Below the pieces are notes generated by a model that ran no database searches, was not told the DNA's origin, and worked only from the letters and a program-made list of their open reading frames with translations. Positions 60,801-64,000 of a stretch of DNA of 64,000 bases are shown here, one piece after another. The number at the start of each line of letters is the position of its first letter. Position 1 is the first letter of the stretch. Location: positions 1 through 64,000 of the forward strand of contig JAQGBZ010000061.1 in NCBI GenBank assembly GCA_034687125.1, written 5' to 3'. The position numbers were made by a program, and so were the translations under genes. Source of the DNA: Neelides folsomi. Its lineage: Eukaryota > Arthropoda > Collembola > Neelipleona > Neelidae.

Positions 60801-62928
60801 TTCGTGACCTATTCAGTATTACGAATAATTGGAGTGACGAGAACATAATTGTCGGAAAAGTCATTACTGAATACGTAAGTAATCAAAAAGTTTAACAGCA
60901 TAAGAATTGGAGTTTTATGGAAACTCATAATTTTCAAAATACTTTCAATTTTCATTTACCTCTCTAATTCATTCTTGTCATAAATAATCTTGATGGATTT
61001 TGAGTTTTAAATTTCATTTTATGTTCAAAGGCGAAAGATCTCCAAAGAGCATACGAGCCCTTCGTCAATTTCTTTGAGAGCTGTAAAGCAGAGATATCTC
61101 GGTGTGAAAATGAAAAGCCTCGATTCATGGCTCTTCTTAAAATTGCTCAAGGTTCGAATTCCCTACAGACCTCCCCGAAAACCATTTTTTTAACTTAAAT
61201 TATTGAAAATAGGAAAACCGGAGTGCGGGAAGCAGAAACTCCCTGAGCTGATGATTCGTCCAATTCAAAGATTGCCTTCATTTCTTCTCATCCTCAAAGC
61301 TTTATCCGACCACACTCCGAAAACGAACCCTGACTCTGAATGGCTTGGAAAGGCCTTAGAGGCCATTAACCAAGTTAATCAGAATATTAACGAAGAGAGG
61401 CGAGTGAACGAAGCACGAGTCGCGATGTTCGAAATCTATCGTGAAATAGAAGGTTGTCCTGTGAGTGATTTCCTCTATTTAAAATCCTCTCTCTCTTTGT
61501 AAGAGAGTTTTTAAGTGAAAGGCACGGGTGTATTGATTTTCACATTATTTGTAATAAAGCCTCATCTCCTCTCGGCCCAACGGTCTCTGCTTCATAAACT
61601 GGATATGACGGGACTCTCTGAACCTTGGAGCTCCAAGAATGATTTGACACTTTGTGTCTTCTCCGACCATACTCAGATCGTTAAAAGAAGAAAGTCGGAG
61701 CTTGGGCGATCTCTTTCCAATGCTTCGTCCGTGGTGAACTTGAGGAGTCCGAGCATGGGGAGGAAATCAACGAAGCCTGGGCCCATCAATCACAATCAAC
61801 ACTCTAGGCAGCCTTACAAATTCATAGAGTTCATTTATCACAAAGACATTAAAAGAGTAGTGGATATAACCAACATGTAAGAATCTATTTATACTTACTA
61901 TACTATTGTATACTGAAATACTGATAGATTATTTTTACAACCATGTGCATACATATTCCATTGGGTTTTGCTATAAAATAAGGAAATATTAAAGTTTTGA
62001 TCAGAATTTAAATAATTTTCTGTTTAGGTCACATCCAGCCTTTGCTTTTATCGTCCGCGGTGAAAGTGAAATAAGAGAGCGAATATTGTCTTTCACTGTC
62101 CCAGATGGGTCTGTTTGGAATAAAACATCGATTCTTAATCTCTTTTCCAAACTCGTCGCAGATGCTTCAAATCGCGTTGATTACGTAAGTTTTCATTTTT
62201 AATTTACCGGGTCAATTTAAAATTAAAAACCAGTTAGGTCGAGTATAAAACGATTTCATTTATTTCATTATTATAAACTGTAATATCTTCTAAATTCATT
62301 TTATTATAAAATTGAGGAAATTGTTTTAATAATAATATTTTTTATTAAAAGGAGAACTACATCGTTCAAGCTGACTATAATAGCCTTTCTCTCAACGAAA
62401 CGACGACGATTATTGAAAAAGCGACGAAGTTCGCGAGTAAGACTAGGCATAAGGTGAGTTTCTTCCAGTTGAAATGTGAAAGTGGAAAAGTTGAGAAATT
62501 GAATTTGCGGAACTTTTGGAAATTTCAGGTTGGCCGAGCATTAAGCATGAGTCGAACCCCAAGCAAGGTTTTGAAGCGGACTGTTTCTCAAATGATCAGC
62601 CCTTTCACAGGAAGAAATTGTGGAGACTCGGACAGCATTTCTCAGGGTGGAGGCGAAATGTCTACGACACCACTCCGCTCCAATCTGTCCACAATGAGTC
62701 TCTCATGGGTGAGGAAAAAATTTGGGAATAAAAATTGAATAACCCATAAGGTGAATATAATATCGATCAAGGGATTTGAGATATTCTTGTGAAATGTTAA
62801 TTTTGGATTTTTTGGTTTAGTTTGGTTCGAAACGCGGAACAATGGATCCTCCCTCAACTCCAAAAGCACGAAGAGCCATTCTTGACAGAGGAGGTCAAAA
62901 AAAGGACATATTTGAGAAGCCTAATTAA
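57854..62928 (+). CDS. ECT2: ECT2/Pebble RhoGEF (cytokinesis)
   Basis: Fifteen exons join in phase (940 residues): 57854-57934, 58263-58541, 58624-58830, 58947-59090, 59299-59427, 59977-60278, 60344-60602, 60686-60874, 61031-61151, 61213-61460, 61560-61876, 62028-62184, 62352-62453, 62529-62708 and 62821-62928. ECT2 activates RhoA at the equator during cytokinesis after binding centralspindlin. Tandem BRCT repeats (about 120-330) include STQLTHLVAGKCRGVKYRNA, ILKPEWIMNLW and VEWFWSSIQIEACAEE. A basic SAGRRKRKRTR lies in the linker and is a likely nuclear signal. The DH domain (about 444-640) begins RQINFYELLSTERNYVNIL and has KPECGKQKLPELMIRPIQRL. It leads into EGCPPHLLSAQRSLL and the PH domain (about 660-845). 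The tail has VGRALSMSRTPSKVLKRTVS, as in vertebrate ECT2. Exon 5 inserts an acidic PLPIEETRSPLKRARLSS loop between BRCT elements. The exon 6 acceptor (TTTGAAG) is weak. Confidence 0.95.
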
Positions 62929-63942
62929 GATTATCTTCCAAAGTTGTGTAAACATTTTATATTTTAAATCTTTCCTTTATATAAGATTAACCAGTTAAAT
63001 ATCCTATTTATGACAAATGAATTTTATGAAGAATATTATATAACTACATGAATAATATTTTAAAGTTTCTATATTTTGTAATCAAATATTCGTGAAGTTA
63101 AAAATTAAATATGATGATGACTTGTCAGAACCATTTGTGACAAGATAAACCACATGGTTGTTTATGAATTTAAAATTTCTTTATGCTCTTTCAACATCTT
63201 CATAACATTTTTATTAACTCAATGGAATTTAGCATGAAAGCAGTAAAAGATGAACAGGATCCCAACACTTAAATTCTTCTAGTAAACAATATACTTTTAT
63301 GTATATTCGTATTGTTCTTCTGCTTTTAAACTTATTTTTCACTCCAAATGTTCAACGCTTAATATTTCATATTTGAGTTCCTTAATCGGTACATTATTTC
63401 TGTATTTATTATTATTCTGTATTTATTGAACACACAGTCATGCATTCAACATCGTATAAGTATCGTTTCCTAAATCTCTCATAAAAAAGAAAAACATCGA
63501 ACGTTGAACATAAAATCTGGGTTTATATAGTTTTATAGTAGTTCTCGTATCTCTTCAAAACTAATTGTTTTTAAAGGTATTCCATCCATATGTTAGTAAT
63601 AGTTTGTAAAAGTGCAGAAACATGTTCAAATTCTCCTGTACACTCAAATAGTCATCACATCTGGGTCTATTAATTGTACATGTGTGTTTAAGTTTCTATC
63701 TGATATAACACATATTTGACTTATTATAAATTGTCTTAAAGTTACCATCTTGAAAAAGAACAATTGCGAAAAGGTTGAGAAAAGAGGTCGAGGATTGATT
63801 GGAAAAGTGCACCTATGAAAAACGAATACTGAGAAATTATTATCAGGTCGAGTAAGTTTGAATTCCCTCTGGAGGACGAGGGGCTCCGGGTTGAAGCTTT
63901 TACTCTCAGTCCGCTGTCTCCTTCTTTGAAGTAAAAGACACA
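62929..63942. other. ECT2 3' region and right-edge promoter region
   Basis: This is an AT-rich interval. From about 63760 it becomes GC-richer (AGGTCGAGGATTGATTGG, GGACGAGGGGCTCCGGG), which fits a promoter/5' UTR of a gene starting at the right edge. An open frame on the minus strand at 63644-63943 overlaps this region but has no convincing coding character. Confidence 0.4.
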
Positions 63943-64000
63943 ATGGACCGAATTCCTTTCACCGAAGTCTACAATACAGAAAAGTATTTTTTTACCTCGA
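63943..64000 (+). CDS. Possible first exon of a gene cut off by the window end
   Basis: After a GC-richer leader, an ATG at 63943 in the context ACACAATGG opens MDRIPFTEVYNTEKYFFTS, and the frame is open to the last base. Too little is present to name a family. Confidence 0.28.
   Translation, partial: MDRIPFTEVYNTEKYFFTS

Noticed and set aside
63644-63943. 99-codon minus-strand frame near the right edge
   Set aside because: It reads through a likely plus-strand leader. It is Phe/Arg-rich without domain or splice support, so the plus-strand ATG at 63943 is the better, though weak, candidate.

Overview
This window is AT-rich eukaryotic nuclear DNA with many short introns (mostly 50-150 bases, GT-AG, a few apparent GC-AG). 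The gene set (tetraspanin-13/31, SLC6 transporter, ionotropic receptor, BORC, CHMP5, VIPAS39, MUS81, EXO1, ALKBH6, NUF2, ECT2, ZAD-like zinc finger) points to an arthropod. A hexapod, perhaps a springtail, or a crustacean would fit, but the sequence alone does not settle the species. All gene models were spliced by eye. The reading phase was checked across every junction, so exon borders are predictions; exons are listed inside each entry.

Layout. 1-8 kb: a 62-base tandem repeat at the left edge, one tetraspanin gene, then about 5 kb with no convincing gene. 8-15.5 kb: a small secreted-protein gene whose 5.3-kb first intron is packed with transposon debris and inverted repeats. 15.5-22.4 kb: an AT-rich spacer, then a 14-exon divergent SLC6 transporter with a histidine-rich N-terminus and two abutting MITEs in one intron. 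23-25 kb: BORCS5 and RNF7 (SAG/ROC2) in divergent orientation. 25.2-29 kb: an unrecognised 12-exon gene carrying an internal duplication of an exon pair. 29.5-33.7 kb: CHMP5 and VIPAS39/SPE-39, divergent. 34.4-42.7 kb: MUS81 and EXO1 in tandem on the minus strand, with ALKBH6 divergent from EXO1, so two DNA-repair nucleases and a nucleic-acid-type dioxygenase lie side by side. 43.4-44.1 kb: an intronless, relatively GC-rich DUF4291-family gene, the best candidate for horizontal transfer. 44.6-47.8 kb: a complete ionotropic receptor. 48.4-50.5 kb: NUF2. 52-56.4 kb: a 1215-residue zinc-finger protein. 57.8-62.9 kb: the cytokinesis RhoGEF ECT2/Pebble. A possible new gene begins at the right edge.

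Shared functions. BORCS5 (lysosome positioning), VIPAS39 (endosome/lysosome tethering) and CHMP5 (ESCRT-III) all act in the endolysosomal system. NUF2, ECT2 and RNF7 act in cell division and ubiquitin control. MUS81 and EXO1 act in recombination and mismatch repair. The clustering may reflect gene density rather than co-regulation, but several pairs share bidirectional promoter intervals of 0.5-1.4 kb.
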